From Candidatus Accumulibacter phosphatis (lineage in GTDB: Bacteria; Pseudomonadota; Gammaproteobacteria; Burkholderiales; Rhodocyclaceae): a stretch of 56,627 bases of DNA. Below are positions 1-8,938 of this stretch, in pieces. Where the stretch lies: positions 1 to 56,627 of the forward strand of contig NZ_SPMY01000109.1 in NCBI RefSeq assembly GCF_012939955.1. The letters are read 5' to 3'. Each line of letters begins with the position of its first letter. Positions within the stretch are counted from its first letter, which is position 1. A program made the translations under genes and the position numbers. The notes under the pieces are model-generated. The model saw only the letters and a program-made list of their open reading frames with translations. It was not told where the DNA came from and did no database searches.

Positions 1-28
1 TGACCTACACGCTGTTCCCGACCCGCGA
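1..28. repeat. Inverted copy of the repA tail
   Basis: The first 28 bases are the exact reverse complement of 255-282, which lies in the 3' end of repA. Read on the plus strand they encode the same VTYTLFPTR stretch. A second, inverted rep-gene end may therefore lie just left of the window. The partner copy is in coding sequence, so this is a duplication or recombination trace rather than a functional hairpin. Confidence 0.75.
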
Positions 29-75
29 CCTATTCCCCCTGACCTTGGGGCGTGACCCGCGACCTATTCCCCCTG
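20..75. repeat. Two 22-bp direct repeats, candidate iterons
   Basis: Bases 20-41 and 54-75 are identical 22-mers (start GACCCGCGAC, end TTCCCCCTG), 34 bp apart start to start. They lie just downstream of repA, where iteron-type plasmid origins often sit. More copies may lie left of the window edge. The origin role is inferred from position. Confidence 0.55.
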
Positions 76-181
76 CTCTCAGGTGCGCTGCTTGGGTTTT
101 TCCACAAGGTCGAACAAGGGGTTCAACAAGCTCTTGGCATCCCCGGTCTGTTCCAGCGTTGGCTTAAAGCTTTGCTGTCGG

Positions 182-1264
182 TCAACGGCTTGGACTAGAC
201 GATACTTTTGCATCATTCTGGCGACGATTGGCGGCTTTCTGCTCGGCGACAAAATCGCGGGTCGGGAACAGCGTGTAGGTCACGTCTTCCAACTTGGCGC
301 GGGAGCCTCGCTGCTCAGTCTTTCTGACGACGGCCAATGTGCCCATGGTCTTGAGTTCTTCCCATGCGCTATCGAGCGCGGCAACGGCATCGCGCTCGCG
401 CCCATAACCATTGAGCAAGGCGCTGTCGCGCCTGATGGTGCTGTAGCGCATGTCGAAGCTATTGATAAGGGCAGCTTGCGTGTATTTCAGTACCAGTTGC
501 CCCATGAGCCAGCGTGCAAGCTGTGTGCTGCACCGCATGAGACGCTGATAGTTGAACTGCCGATAAGTCACTTGGTCGATGCTCTGCGTCACCAGCGGGT
601 GAAACTGCGCCGCCCATCGTACATCGCGGTCGGCTTCGTAATCCTTGCGCTTTACGCCAGTCAATGCGGCCAGGTAAGTTGAACGGGCGAATGCCTCGTC
701 GCCGTCATCGTTCGTGGCCACAATCTCGATGGCGCTGAGTGAAAGGATGTCCAACCCCTCGATGAGTTCGTCATAGCGGAGGCTGTGCTCTTGCTGTTCC
801 AGTTCCTTGCGAAGTTGATACAGGGAAAATCGCGCGCCGCTGCGGTAGCTTTGCTGATCGAAAAAACCGGAATGCTGATCGGTGGAGATTTTGCGTAAGG
901 CGTGTTCGATGAGTTCCTCGCGGGCGCTTGGATAGTAGCTAAGTCGCTGGCCGTTCTTGTCTTTGACGCGTGCCGGATAAATCAGCGCGGTGAGCGGCCT
1001 TCCTCTGTAGTTGAACGGTAATTCCATCACGTCGAGGAAGCCCTCCGCCGTCCTCATGGCGTTCATCCGCAGCCGCGAAATGGCATAGCGTGGGATGCTA
1101 TCCCACAGATCGACGGCATTCGAGAGAGCTTCGCGCTTGTCCTCGGTGTTGGCCAGGAAGCCTTGAAACAAGTCCAATTGCCGATTGGCGAAGGCGTCAT
1201 CCGGCACGGGCGCAACGTCCTTGCGGCGCGGTAGCCTCTTTTTCCATGTGCTGCTGTCGATCAT
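182..1264 (-). CDS. repA: Plasmid replication initiator RepA-like
   Basis: A protein of about 360 residues. Its N terminus is basic (KKRLPRRKDVAPVPDD) and a long middle region resembles plasmid RepA initiators. The ATG at 1264 is chosen because a GGAAGGGCAGG stretch lies just upstream; an in-frame start at 1312 would add 16 residues. It is the last gene of a parA, ribbon-helix-helix, repA series on the minus strand, and two 22-bp repeats follow its 3' end. Its presumed job is to bind iterons and open the plasmid origin. The family call comes from recognition and context, since no single diagnostic motif was checked. It is not closely similar to the TrfA-like initiator at 22.9 kb. Confidence 0.7.
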   Translation of the reverse strand: MIDSSTWKKRLPRRKDVAPVPDDAFANRQLDLFQGFLANTEDKREALSNAVDLWDSIPRYAISRLRMNAMRTAEGFLDVMELPFNYRGRPLTALIYPARVKDKNGQRLSYYPSAREELIEHALRKISTDQHSGFFDQQSYRSGARFSLYQLRKELEQQEHSLRYDELIEGLDILSLSAIEIVATNDDGDEAFARSTYLAALTGVKRKDYEADRDVRWAAQFHPLVTQSIDQVTYRQFNYQRLMRCSTQLARWLMGQLVLKYTQAALINSFDMRYSTIRRDSALLNGYGRERDAVAALDSAWEELKTMGTLAVVRKTEQRGSRAKLEDVTYTLFPTRDFVAEQKAANRRQNDAKVSSSPSR

Positions 1265-1330
1265 GTCCTGCCCTTCCGCAGTCCCTTGCACAACATAGTC
1301 ACTTGTCAACAAGTTTACATGCTGACATGT

Positions 1331-1621
1331 TCACTCGTGGTCAATGACGGGCACGTCATATTTCGCAAACAGGTCGTTAAGCGCCTCGGCGATCAAGGTT
1401 TGCAAACTGCGCCCCGTTTTGGCCTGGATCAAGCGCATATTGCGTTTGTAGTCCGGGGACAGATACGCAGTAAGGTTTGTCTTGCCGGTACGGCTCGGCG
1501 CTGTGTAACTAGCGGTAGCCTTTGCCGTTGTTGGTGAGGCTGCTGGGCGGGCTGAGACAACGGGCTGCGGCTGAGGGGTTTTAAGCGCGGTTTGCAACGC
1601 GGCCATTTTGTTTGTGCTCAT
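1331..1621 (-). CDS. Ribbon-helix-helix partition/regulatory protein (ParB-like role)
   Basis: Small protein of 96 residues from the ATG at 1621 (99 from 1630). The N-terminal half is rich in Ala, Pro and Thr and probably flexible. The C-terminal half (from KTNLTAYLSPDYKRNM to the Leu/Ala-rich helix near the end) fits a ribbon-helix-helix DNA-binding fold. It overlaps the 3' end of parA and precedes repA, the usual place for the small DNA-binding partner of a plasmid ParA. The likely role is centromere binding and operon autoregulation. GAACATGTAA-like motifs around 1655, 2257 and 2270-2291 are candidate sites. The exact family is uncertain. Confidence 0.65.
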   Translation of the reverse strand: MSTNKMAALQTALKTPQPQPVVSARPAASPTTAKATASYTAPSRTGKTNLTAYLSPDYKRNMRLIQAKTGRSLQTLIAEALNDLFAKYDVPVIDHE

Positions 1622-2261
1622 GTTTACCATCCAACATATTAAGAAGTTCAGTTGTGAACATGTAAAGTCGGCGAAGTTCGTCAGCCGCTTTACCTTCCGG
1701 GTCTAACTCCTGGGCGGTCTTGCCGGTAGTTGGCGCTTCGGCATACCCCCCGCGCTGGCACAAATGTACTGGCGCAACCTTCAAGGCGAAGGTGGCTTCG
1801 ATAAGCGTTTTGGCAGCCTCGGCGGCCTTCGTTGCCTGGGGGTGGATGCCATTAACGACCACATAGGCGAGAGGATCACCCGCCACGCGCAACAGGTCAC
1901 GAACGCCTTGCAAGGTCTCAAGACCAAAAATTTGCGGTCGAACGGGAATCAACACCAAGTCAGCGCACCTAGCAGCTTCGATAGCGGCGCTATCCGAACG
2001 GCCAGGAGTATCAATCAGAACCAAATCCGCGCCGTACTCCTCGGCGGTCCGGATTGTTTGTTTGAGTCGGCTCACCTGGGCGGAGATAACGGCGGGGTTG
2101 TCAGCGGTGCGCCGGTCTTTCCAGTTGGCGGCGTTCGCCTGGGGATCGAGGTCGATGATGGCCACGTCCAACCCGGCTTCTGTTGCCGCCACGGCGAGGC
2201 CAAGGGCGAGGGTGGTTTTGCCGTCGCCGCCCTTCTGCCCGATAATCGCAATTTTGAACAT
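1581..2261 (-). CDS. parA: ParA-family partition ATPase
   Basis: A 226-residue P-loop ATPase of the ParA/MinD class. The deviant Walker A is QKGGDGKTT near residues 9-17, Walker A' is IIDLDPQ at about 39-45, and Walker B is LVLIDTPG at about 80-87. The short length without an N-terminal helix-turn-helix fits the type Ib ParA used by small plasmids with a ribbon-helix-helix partner. It segregates plasmid copies. It opens a minus-strand operon with the small DNA-binding protein and repA, and a perfect palindrome lies just upstream at 2270-2291. A second ParA of similar type lies at 21.99 kb. Confidence 0.9.
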   Translation of the reverse strand: MFKIAIIGQKGGDGKTTLALGLAVAATEAGLDVAIIDLDPQANAANWKDRRTADNPAVISAQVSRLKQTIRTAEEYGADLVLIDTPGRSDSAAIEAARCADLVLIPVRPQIFGLETLQGVRDLLRVAGDPLAYVVVNGIHPQATKAAEAAKTLIEATFALKVAPVHLCQRGGYAEAPTTGKTAQELDPEGKAADELRRLYMFTTELLNMLDGKHEHKQNGRVANRA

Positions 2262-2269
2262 GTAATTCT

Positions 2270-2291
2270 CTCAACATGTAAACATGTTGAG
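2270..2291. promoter_or_regulatory. Palindromic operator candidate upstream of parA
   Basis: CTCAACATGT and ACATGTTGAG form perfect 10-bp arms around AA, 9 bp upstream of the parA start. Shorter ACATGT-type motifs recur at about 1655 and 2257. The location and perfect symmetry suggest autoregulation by the partition proteins, and possibly a centromere function. Confidence 0.6.
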
Positions 2292-2474
2292 TTTTGAACA
2301 GCTTGGTTTCTGTGTCAAGCGATTTTCCTAGCGAAACGAAGATGGACGGAAGGTTGGGGCGGACGTATCGCCAGGGCAGGGCACCGCCGTGCCCGTATCC
2401 GGCATGGGCGCAAGCCCATGCCGCTGACTAGCTTTTGCGTTAGGGGGTGTAAGCCGGAACCCCCGAAAATTTTG

Positions 2475-5400
2475 TCACCCAAGATCGAGCCCAGCAACTA
2501 TGGCATCCAGGTCGATCATTTTCCCATCCGCGTGGAAGGTGTAGTGCCCGTTCAGCAGGATGTGCCGCCATGCCGTGGGAGAAATCTGCTTGATTAACGC
2601 CAACGCCTTGGCGTTGCCAGCCGCCTCGAACTTCGTCAGCAGTCGCGACAGGATCGCCGAATTGTAGTAGATGATCGCGTTGGCGATCAGGCGCGCGCAT
2701 TGGTTGCTGATTTCGATCTCGATGTCCGTGCGGCCGGTCAATTCTTTCTTGCCGGCGACTTGGGCGATGGCCGAACGTAGTTGGTGGTAGGACTCGATGC
2801 GGTTCTGCGAGCGATGCACATTCCGTTCGAGCTGCGGATCGCGCAGGTAGCGCAGCGTGTAGATACTGCGGACCAGCTTGTCGAACTCGAAGATCGCCCG
2901 CCGCGTCGGGTTCGGCGCGGTGTAGGTGCACAGTTTGCGGATCAGCGTACCTTGGGTCATCTCTTTCAGCCCGAGCGTGGCGACGATCCGGTCCATGTCC
3001 GGTTTTTCATTCACGATTGCGTCCAAACCGACCTGCCCGACCGGCTGAATCAGGCACTTCTCGTACAGCGCCGGGTCGTCGGCGCAGTACAGCTCCTTCA
3101 ATTGCGCTTCGAGGTCGGTGAAGCGTGGCTCGAAGCGTCGGCCAAACCAGTAGAGGATGGCGAAGTTGGCCTTGTTTACGCTGTGCATGTCGCCCGTGAT
3201 CGCGGTTGGCACGATGTCGGACGTGTTGCGATACCACACGTCGAAGACGTGGTGGCCCTCGTACTCGTGCGCGCCGATCAGGTAGCCGTTGAGCGGAATG
3301 TGGTTGCACAGCATGGTGTAGGCCACGACACCCTTGCCGCGACCGAAGTATTTACGCGAGTAGCGTGCCTTCACGGTTGGCCGCTCGACGCTGAATTTCT
3401 GCCCGTCGACGGCGCCGTACAGCGTGTCGAGGTCGAACGAGTAATATGTGAAGATCGGCAACGCTGTGATGGCGTTGCTTATGCGGTCGTTAGCCGCCTG
3501 CAGCGAGGCTTGGCGCAGGTACTGCTGGTAGGTCGCTTCCAGGATATGGTACGGAATGTCGCTGGTGCGCGACATAACCAGGTTGCCGTGGTTCATCGCT
3601 TGGGCGATGATCACCGCCATCAGGCTGTCCGGATCGGCGACCTTCTTGGCGTAGCGCGGTTGCAGCGGTGTCAGTGCCGCCAGAAAGTTGGTTTCGCGGT
3701 TCACGAAACGGAACACGTCGGCGACGTCGCAGAACGTCAACTGCTCATAGAACGCCTGCTCGCGCGCTGGCATTTTATCGACCTTCGGCTTGTGCCAGGT
3801 CAGCGTCTGCGTGTCCTTGTCGTATTCGAGATGCGTCAGCTTGCCTTGCTTCAACTCGCGGTTGAACGCCATCCACTGCGCGTGCAGTTCCTTCTTCAGC
3901 ACGTCGAGCTGGGCCTCGATCGGCTGACGTAGGAACGGGATGTCCATCTGTGCGAGCACGTCGGCCTTATCGTCCAGCGAGACCAGCTCGTCGGCGAAGT
4001 GACGGTGTTGCAGGCTGTCGTCGAGATAGAGTTCTCCTGACTGGAAGCGCTTCCTGATCTGGCGGTACAGCCAGAACTCATAACGGTCGGCGTGTAGTCC
4101 AGCCGGCTTGCCGCCGGCATCGAAGGTCAGCAGGTACGGCCGCAGCCGCTTCGGCAGCGTGACGGCTGGGCACTCTGCCAGCGGGCGCTGCGACAACCGC
4201 TGCTGCTTGGCGAACACGCCCTTCGCCCACGTGAGCGCCGCGAGCCACGGACTGTCTGGCTTGGCACTGGCGAAATCAAGTGCGGCGAACAAGGGCCGTA
4301 GGTGCTTGCGCACGCGCTCGGCCACCGTGTCGACCGCCAGCCAGTGCCGTGCGAGCTTGCTGGCCGGCTTCACGCTCATGCGCTGAGCGGTGCTTTGCAG
4401 CGTGTCGCGCGGCATGATCTTGTAGGCGCGCTGCCGCACGTCGCCGAACGGCGTGGGGTCGGCCACGCTGTCATCGATATAGAGCGAAAGCAGGCGTCCG
4501 ACCTGCGGTGTTTCCTGCTGGCGACGCAGGTGCTCGGCGTCGAAGGATTTCTTGGCGGCCGCGCTGGTCTCGTCCTCCAACTGCTTCATGTGATAGGCGA
4601 GCGCATCGACCAGATTGTCGGTGAACTGGCGGTAGCGCAGCCAGGCGTAGCACAGCAGATACAGGCGGGTTTGCTCGGGCTTGAGGTTGCGCAGATCGTG
4701 GACTGTGTAGAAGCTGGCCAAGCTGGCGTAATACCGGATATTTTGCTGGGAGATGCCGAGCTCGGGCATCAGCGTCTTGGCGATACCGTGCAGCGGCGCC
4801 AGCTTGGCGCGCTTCTCGCGCTCCTTGGCCATTTGCCGCCAGCGGAAATCCTTGGCGTCCTGGCGCAGAACCGCCAGCTCTGAGAGTGTGCCGTCGCGCA
4901 CGATCAGTTGCGCCAGCGCCGCCTTGCCGGCATCGTCAAGGGTCCGCTCCAGCAGGTCGCCCAGTCGATGACGCTCTGCAGAAAGCGCTTCGCTGATCAC
5001 ATCCTGCAACGTGGTGTGAGCCGGTCGGACGATGTTGCGCTCATGGAGCCAGACGACCAACTCGGCAGCGACGAAACTCGGTGTCACGTCGCGTCGGACG
5101 ATCTGTGCTGACTGGTGGGCAAGTTGCGGTGAGAACTCGCCCGACCACAGGCGGAAACCAAACAGCTCGGCGATCAGCTTACGCTGGGTGTAGTACTCGT
5201 GGTCGGTGATTGCCTTGCGCTCGAAGGGCTCACCCTGGAAATAGCGAGTGAGGACGAAGGCCGCATCGTCCTCGATGTCATCCCAGCCAAAGCGGAAGAA
5301 TATCTGCTTGGCTTTGAAGTAGCCGATCTGAACGATGCAGTAGACTTGCGCCGCCATGTCGGGCCGAGTGTTGGCGAGTGCCAGCTCATCTTCCGACAGC

Positions 5401-5504
5401 GACAGGAAGTCCAGTTGCTGGCCGTCGTCGAAATCGGGAAGGCCATACAGCGCCTCTTGTTCGGCTTCGGACAGTACGCTCAGTCGCTTGCTCTTGGTCT
5501 CCAT
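2475..5504 (-). CDS. tnpA: Tn3-family transposase TnpA
   Basis: About 1009 residues from the ATG at 5504 (METKSKRLSVL), matching the roughly 1000-residue norm for Tn3 transposases. The N terminus (LSEAEQEALYGLP) is the usual DNA-binding start. The catalytic core is visible in the C-terminal half: AVDGQKF (first Asp), ITGDMHSVNKANF (second Asp) and NRIESYHQLR with the conserved Glu region. It binds the terminal repeats and carries out replicative transposition, forming cointegrates. An in-frame extension to 5600 would run into the recombinase core site and is unlikely to be real. The reading frame is intact, so the element may be active. Confidence 0.92.
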   Translation of the reverse strand: METKSKRLSVLSEAEQEALYGLPDFDDGQQLDFLSLSEDELALANTRPDMAAQVYCIVQIGYFKAKQIFFRFGWDDIEDDAAFVLTRYFQGEPFERKAITDHEYYTQRKLIAELFGFRLWSGEFSPQLAHQSAQIVRRDVTPSFVAAELVVWLHERNIVRPAHTTLQDVISEALSAERHRLGDLLERTLDDAGKAALAQLIVRDGTLSELAVLRQDAKDFRWRQMAKEREKRAKLAPLHGIAKTLMPELGISQQNIRYYASLASFYTVHDLRNLKPEQTRLYLLCYAWLRYRQFTDNLVDALAYHMKQLEDETSAAAKKSFDAEHLRRQQETPQVGRLLSLYIDDSVADPTPFGDVRQRAYKIMPRDTLQSTAQRMSVKPASKLARHWLAVDTVAERVRKHLRPLFAALDFASAKPDSPWLAALTWAKGVFAKQQRLSQRPLAECPAVTLPKRLRPYLLTFDAGGKPAGLHADRYEFWLYRQIRKRFQSGELYLDDSLQHRHFADELVSLDDKADVLAQMDIPFLRQPIEAQLDVLKKELHAQWMAFNRELKQGKLTHLEYDKDTQTLTWHKPKVDKMPAREQAFYEQLTFCDVADVFRFVNRETNFLAALTPLQPRYAKKVADPDSLMAVIIAQAMNHGNLVMSRTSDIPYHILEATYQQYLRQASLQAANDRISNAITALPIFTYYSFDLDTLYGAVDGQKFSVERPTVKARYSRKYFGRGKGVVAYTMLCNHIPLNGYLIGAHEYEGHHVFDVWYRNTSDIVPTAITGDMHSVNKANFAILYWFGRRFEPRFTDLEAQLKELYCADDPALYEKCLIQPVGQVGLDAIVNEKPDMDRIVATLGLKEMTQGTLIRKLCTYTAPNPTRRAIFEFDKLVRSIYTLRYLRDPQLERNVHRSQNRIESYHQLRSAIAQVAGKKELTGRTDIEIEISNQCARLIANAIIYYNSAILSRLLTKFEAAGNAKALALIKQISPTAWRHILLNGHYTFHADGKMIDLDAIVAGLDLG

Positions 5505-5529
5505 CGACGCAGTGCTCACCCTGACCAGG

Positions 5530-5567
5530 AAAACTTTCCATATAATGACCCATATACAGAAAGTTTT
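5530..5567. promoter_or_regulatory. Candidate core recombination site of the tyrosine recombinase
   Basis: AAAACTTTC (5530-5538) and GAAAGTTTT (5559-5567) are perfect 9-bp inverted arms separated by 20 bp. Partial symmetry continues inward (CATAT and ATATAC). The site lies between the divergent tnpA and recombinase genes, where Tn4430-like elements carry the core site for TnpI cointegrate resolution. The divergent promoters probably overlap it. Function is inferred from symmetry and location. Confidence 0.6.
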
Positions 5568-5577
5568 GATTGCCCCC

Positions 5578-6210
5578 ATGAGCGTCGACGCGGCTTCCAC
5601 GCCTCAGGATCGAGACCCGCCAAGCATCGAAAACCGGAAAGTTCCGGGGCGCCTGGCGAACGCCGCCTATCGCAGCCGCGAATATTTGTCGGAAAACGAG
5701 GTCACGGCGCTGATGGCGGCGGCGGCAAGCGTCGGCCGGCACGGAGCCCGGGACGCGGCCTTGATCCTGATCGCCTACCGTCATGGCTTGCGCGTCTCCG
5801 AGCTGGTCAGCCTGCGCTGGGATCAGGTCGATCTGCGGCAAGGCCTCCTGCACGTGACGCGACGCAAGCACGGTATCGCATCGGTCCATCCTTTGCGTGG
5901 GCCGGAGCTGCGCGCGCTGCGCCGCCTGCAGCGCGACTATCCAGAGACCGACTACGTGTTCGTCAGCGAGCGCAAGGCACCGTTCACCACCGATGCAGTG
6001 TGCAAGATCGTCAGGCGGGCCGGACGCGAAGCCGGCATCGAATTTTCGATTCACCCGCACATGCTGCGCCACGCCACCGGCTACAAGCTGGCCAACGACG
6101 GGCAGGATACGCGCGCGATCCAGCACTACCTGGGACACCGCAACATCCAGCACACCACCCGCTACACCGATCTAGCGTCGGATCGGTTCAAGGATTTTTG
6201 GCGTGACTGA
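5578..6210 (+). CDS. tnpI: Tyrosine site-specific recombinase, TnpI-like resolvase
   Basis: About 210 residues from ATG 5578 (MSVDAASTPQ); an ATG at 5545 lies inside the presumed core site. The catalytic signature is present: Arg in YRHGLRVSELVSLRW, Lys in RRKHGIA, HMLRHATGYKLAN (H-x-x-R), H in YLGHRNIQHTTRY and the nucleophile Tyr in that last motif. It should resolve cointegrates made by TnpA at the adjacent core site. The protein is shorter than classic TnpI because it has almost no N-terminal arm-binding domain. It ends just inside the right terminal repeat. Confidence 0.85.
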   Translation: MSVDAASTPQDRDPPSIENRKVPGRLANAAYRSREYLSENEVTALMAAAASVGRHGARDAALILIAYRHGLRVSELVSLRWDQVDLRQGLLHVTRRKHGIASVHPLRGPELRALRRLQRDYPETDYVFVSERKAPFTTDAVCKIVRRAGREAGIEFSIHPHMLRHATGYKLANDGQDTRAIQHYLGHRNIQHTTRYTDLASDRFKDFWRD

Positions 6211-6271
6211 ACCCCGCCTTTTTCGATTTCGGCTGGTGACGGAATTTTCGGGGGTTCCGGCTTACACCCCC

Positions 6272-6515
6272 CCCTTCGCGGTCGCAGTGGTGACCGTGTC
6301 GCGCCGCGGACCGCGCTTCGGCGAGTGGTCTGAAAAATCTGAGCGGCTGCTCTCAGTCCGATCCGGCCGTTGGTGCTCGGCCTCAGCAGTTGCTGGTCTG
6401 GCTAGCCTCTCCAGACTGATTGTGGGCATTCTGCCGTTGTACCCTGTTTGGTGCAGTTGCGCTGAGCAAACATTGCGTACGCTCCACACTCGACATCAGC
6501 CGCACTCCACCACCG
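6272..6515. other. Spacer between Tn3 right end and CBASS operon
   Basis: No convincing gene. The GC-rich stretch lies immediately outside the transposon right end and downstream of the last CBASS gene. I see no clear intrinsic terminator. Confidence 0.5.
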
Positions 6516-7958
6516 CTATTCGATGACCACATAGAACGGCTCGCTTTTTCCAAGGAGGACGTCGTCGGTTTTGCGAATCAGGAACGCCTCCACCATGTGA
6601 ACCCCACGGTATGACAACTGCTCCCAGCGTACCCCCGAACTATCCGATCGGTAGTAGTCGCCGCGAAGGGCATTGGCACGACGTGCGACTTCGTCCGTGT
6701 TCGTCACACGCCATTCGACCTTGTAGGTATCCGGGAACGGAAGCCCCTGATTGTTTCTGGCGTTGAAACGCACCCAAAACCCAGACGTCAAAGGCTCTAG
6801 GCTGCGAAGCGTATGGAGTTGCTGCCCGTCGCGCGCCGTCCACAACTGCGCGCCGACATTCACGCTCAGGCGAGTGCCAAGCACGTTTCGCCATCGGGGG
6901 CGGCGCATGTGCGGCAGCCGATCAAATCCGCTTGGCAACGCCGCCCGGCCGATCTTTTTCACCAGCGCTACCAGGTCGCCAACGCCCTCCAATAACGGCG
7001 TTCCCCTGATCGCTGCCAGCGCCACTTCGCTGACCTTGCTCGCCTTTTCCTCGGCTTCTCGAACCGCAAAGTCGTCCCCAAAGACACGCTGCCACTTGCC
7101 GATGCTCTCCTCCTTGTCCGGCTCGTCATACGCGTCATCGATCCAGCCGCGGTACAGGTTGACCTTCGCTCGGAAGTTGCTGTACTTCGTATCGTCCCAG
7201 GCGTTGCTCTGAATTTCTTCGAAGAGTACGGGGTTGCGTACCGTCGGCTTGCTTGGGTTCGCCTGTAGCCAATCGTCAAGACGGTCAATCAGCGTTTTCA
7301 GTGTCGTGGGGACATCGACAAAACCAGGCGTCCCCTTGTCCGATGCATAGACCTGCATTCCTAGCAGCGTCGTCAGCAGAAAGGACGGGCACGTGAAGTT
7401 CGTCTTGATGTCTCGCAGATATTTCAGCAAGCGGGTTGTCTTGCGAAAATTATTGCTCCCGCTGATGGCATTACGTTCGATTAGCCAGTTCGTGTAATCC
7501 AGCGGGTTGGACTTCTCGAAAGAGTTGGTACCGCGGTTGCACACCTCCCAGGCGCCCGATTGAAGGCGCTCCTTCACGCAGGGCGCCACGTCGATCTTGC
7601 GCTCGCCAGCGTACTCGATGGTGATGCAGTGCGAGTACCGACGGATCTTGTCCTTGTACAATCCGCGCTTTCCCATCTCGGCATACAGTTCGTTGATGTA
7701 GTCCTTCGCTTCCCATCTTGCGACGGGCTTTACGTATACCAGCAGGTCTACATCGAACGGATCCCCGGACAAAGGTTTGATGATGGTCTTGTGCGCCCAC
7801 GACCCGTGTGCCGCGAATCCGACGATCGTTGGCTTCCAATTTAGCCCTCTCACCGAGGTCTTGATGGCCTCAATGCCATTCTCGAGTTGGCCGAACCGTG
7901 TGCTGTTGAGGTTGACCGTGTAGACCAAGAAGGTGTTGAAGTCCTGGATTAGCTTCAT
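6516..7958 (-). CDS. CD-NTase with C-terminal AGS-C sensor-like domain
   Basis: A 480-residue cGAS/DncV-like nucleotidyltransferase. HGSW carries the GS motif at 52-53, DPFDVDLLVYV gives metal-binding Asp69 and Asp71, and KIDVAP supplies the third, Asp123. The last 115 residues or so (NTDEVARRANALRGDYY, SYRGVHMVEAFL) resemble the adenylyl/guanylyl cyclase and SMODS C-terminal sensor domain (AGS-C). It should make a cyclic oligonucleotide on phage infection. Its ATG overlaps the stop of the S-4TM gene by 4 bp, so synthase and effector are probably translationally coupled. It is the second nucleotidyltransferase in the operon. Its C terminus is VVIE, without a terminal Gly. Confidence 0.87.
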   Translation of the reverse strand: MKLIQDFNTFLVYTVNLNSTRFGQLENGIEAIKTSVRGLNWKPTIVGFAAHGSWAHKTIIKPLSGDPFDVDLLVYVKPVARWEAKDYINELYAEMGKRGLYKDKIRRYSHCITIEYAGERKIDVAPCVKERLQSGAWEVCNRGTNSFEKSNPLDYTNWLIERNAISGSNNFRKTTRLLKYLRDIKTNFTCPSFLLTTLLGMQVYASDKGTPGFVDVPTTLKTLIDRLDDWLQANPSKPTVRNPVLFEEIQSNAWDDTKYSNFRAKVNLYRGWIDDAYDEPDKEESIGKWQRVFGDDFAVREAEEKASKVSEVALAAIRGTPLLEGVGDLVALVKKIGRAALPSGFDRLPHMRRPRWRNVLGTRLSVNVGAQLWTARDGQQLHTLRSLEPLTSGFWVRFNARNNQGLPFPDTYKVEWRVTNTDEVARRANALRGDYYRSDSSGVRWEQLSYRGVHMVEAFLIRKTDDVLLGKSEPFYVVIE

Positions 7959-8935
7959 TTTTCATCCCACTTTGTAGTCATGGTCATTGGCGCGGGTGTT
8001 AGTCGCAGTTGGTCGACCAGTTCCTGAGCGCCGGCATTCATGCGCTCCTCCATCTGGCTGCGCAGTCGGTTGTAGATCCAGTCGAAGATCAGCGGGCTGG
8101 AAACGCGATGGTTGTAGATGGCATCCTGCAACTCACGCGACCTCATGCTGATTTCTTGTTCCGTTGCCCCTGCACGCGACTTGTCGAAGAGCTTCTTCAC
8201 GTCCTCGTTCAAGCGGTCCAGCAATTCGCAAGTCGCCGCGTGCCGATTGCGCTCCCGCAATGCCCAGATCATCATGGGCGTCATCGGGGCCAACGTCGAC
8301 AGGACGAACGAGGTTATGGTGGTGTCGATCCACAGGGAGCCCATTCCGACAAAAAACATGATCGCAACGGCACCGAACAGCAAAACCATTCGGTAGCGCT
8401 TTCTCAACGCGCTGTCGTACCAGATATTGGTGCGCTGGCACACGAGTCTGGCCAGATGAAGCGGCAGGGCATTGACGGTCAGTGGGTACCAATCCAGCAG
8501 ACGCTTCTCGTCTTTCGCGCTGAGTGTTCTACAGGCATCCTCGAACACTTGTTCAGGGTCGACCCGACTGCCGGCCAGAAATACGTTCCAGTCCATTCCC
8601 AACAACGTGCAATCGAAGTCCTCCTGCAGCTTGGCAGCAGTCTTGAGTTGCGTTCTGAGCCAGGGGTCGAAGAACAGCACTTCCAAGTAGCTGAAGGTCA
8701 GGGCAAAGAGCGCGATGAACGGCTTCGACGCTGAAAACAGCGCTGCTGCTGCGAGCCCCACTAACGGCAGCCCCAGCGAGATCACCAGCCCGACGGCCTG
8801 GTAGTTCTTGGCGCGCCGGTAGATCAGCGTCCGGGCACGCAGCAGGTTCAGCATTCTCGGCTGAACCTGCTGCTTGTCGATTTCATTCATCTCTTTTCCT
8901 TGTTGTGTTGCCGCGCTCTCCTTAGCCACCGACAT
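7955..8935 (-). CDS. S-4TM-type membrane effector of CBASS
   Basis: Up to 326 residues. Two hydrophobic hairpins are visible, about 46-90 (AVGLVISLGLPLVG, FIALFALTFSYLEVLFF) and 184-228 (MVLLFGAVAIMFFVGMG, ITSFVLSTLAPMTPMMIW), giving four membrane segments with a soluble region between. This matches the SMODS-associated 4TM effector class, thought to disrupt the inner membrane when it senses a cyclic nucleotide. The ATG at 8890 (MNEIDKQQ), preceded by AAGGAAAAG, is an alternative start. The gene follows the E2-like gene by a few bases and overlaps the downstream CD-NTase. Confidence 0.8.
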   Translation of the reverse strand: MSVAKESAATQQGKEMNEIDKQQVQPRMLNLLRARTLIYRRAKNYQAVGLVISLGLPLVGLAAAALFSASKPFIALFALTFSYLEVLFFDPWLRTQLKTAAKLQEDFDCTLLGMDWNVFLAGSRVDPEQVFEDACRTLSAKDEKRLLDWYPLTVNALPLHLARLVCQRTNIWYDSALRKRYRMVLLFGAVAIMFFVGMGSLWIDTTITSFVLSTLAPMTPMMIWALRERNRHAATCELLDRLNEDVKKLFDKSRAGATEQEISMRSRELQDAIYNHRVSSPLIFDWIYNRLRSQMEERMNAGAQELVDQLRLTPAPMTMTTKWDEK

Positions 8936-8938
8936 TCC

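Larger units (their letters stand above)
2443..6271. mobile_element. Tn3-family transposon with tnpA and a tyrosine recombinase
   Basis: The left end starts GGGGGTGTAAGCC (2443) and the right end is its reverse complement, ending near 6271. They match for about 35 bp apart from a few bases (for example TTTTG versus TTCCG). The 3.8-kb unit holds only tnpA and a divergent tyrosine recombinase, with a putative core site between them, and no passenger gene. The tnpA stop codon lies inside the left repeat, typical of the family. I see no clear 5-bp target duplication (cgtta on the left, ccctt on the right), so the element may have recombined or the outermost base may be off by one. Confidence 0.85.

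Noticed and set aside
2781..3932. A 383-residue plus-strand frame inside tnpA
   Set aside because: It is antisense to the Tn3 transposase and resembles no protein.
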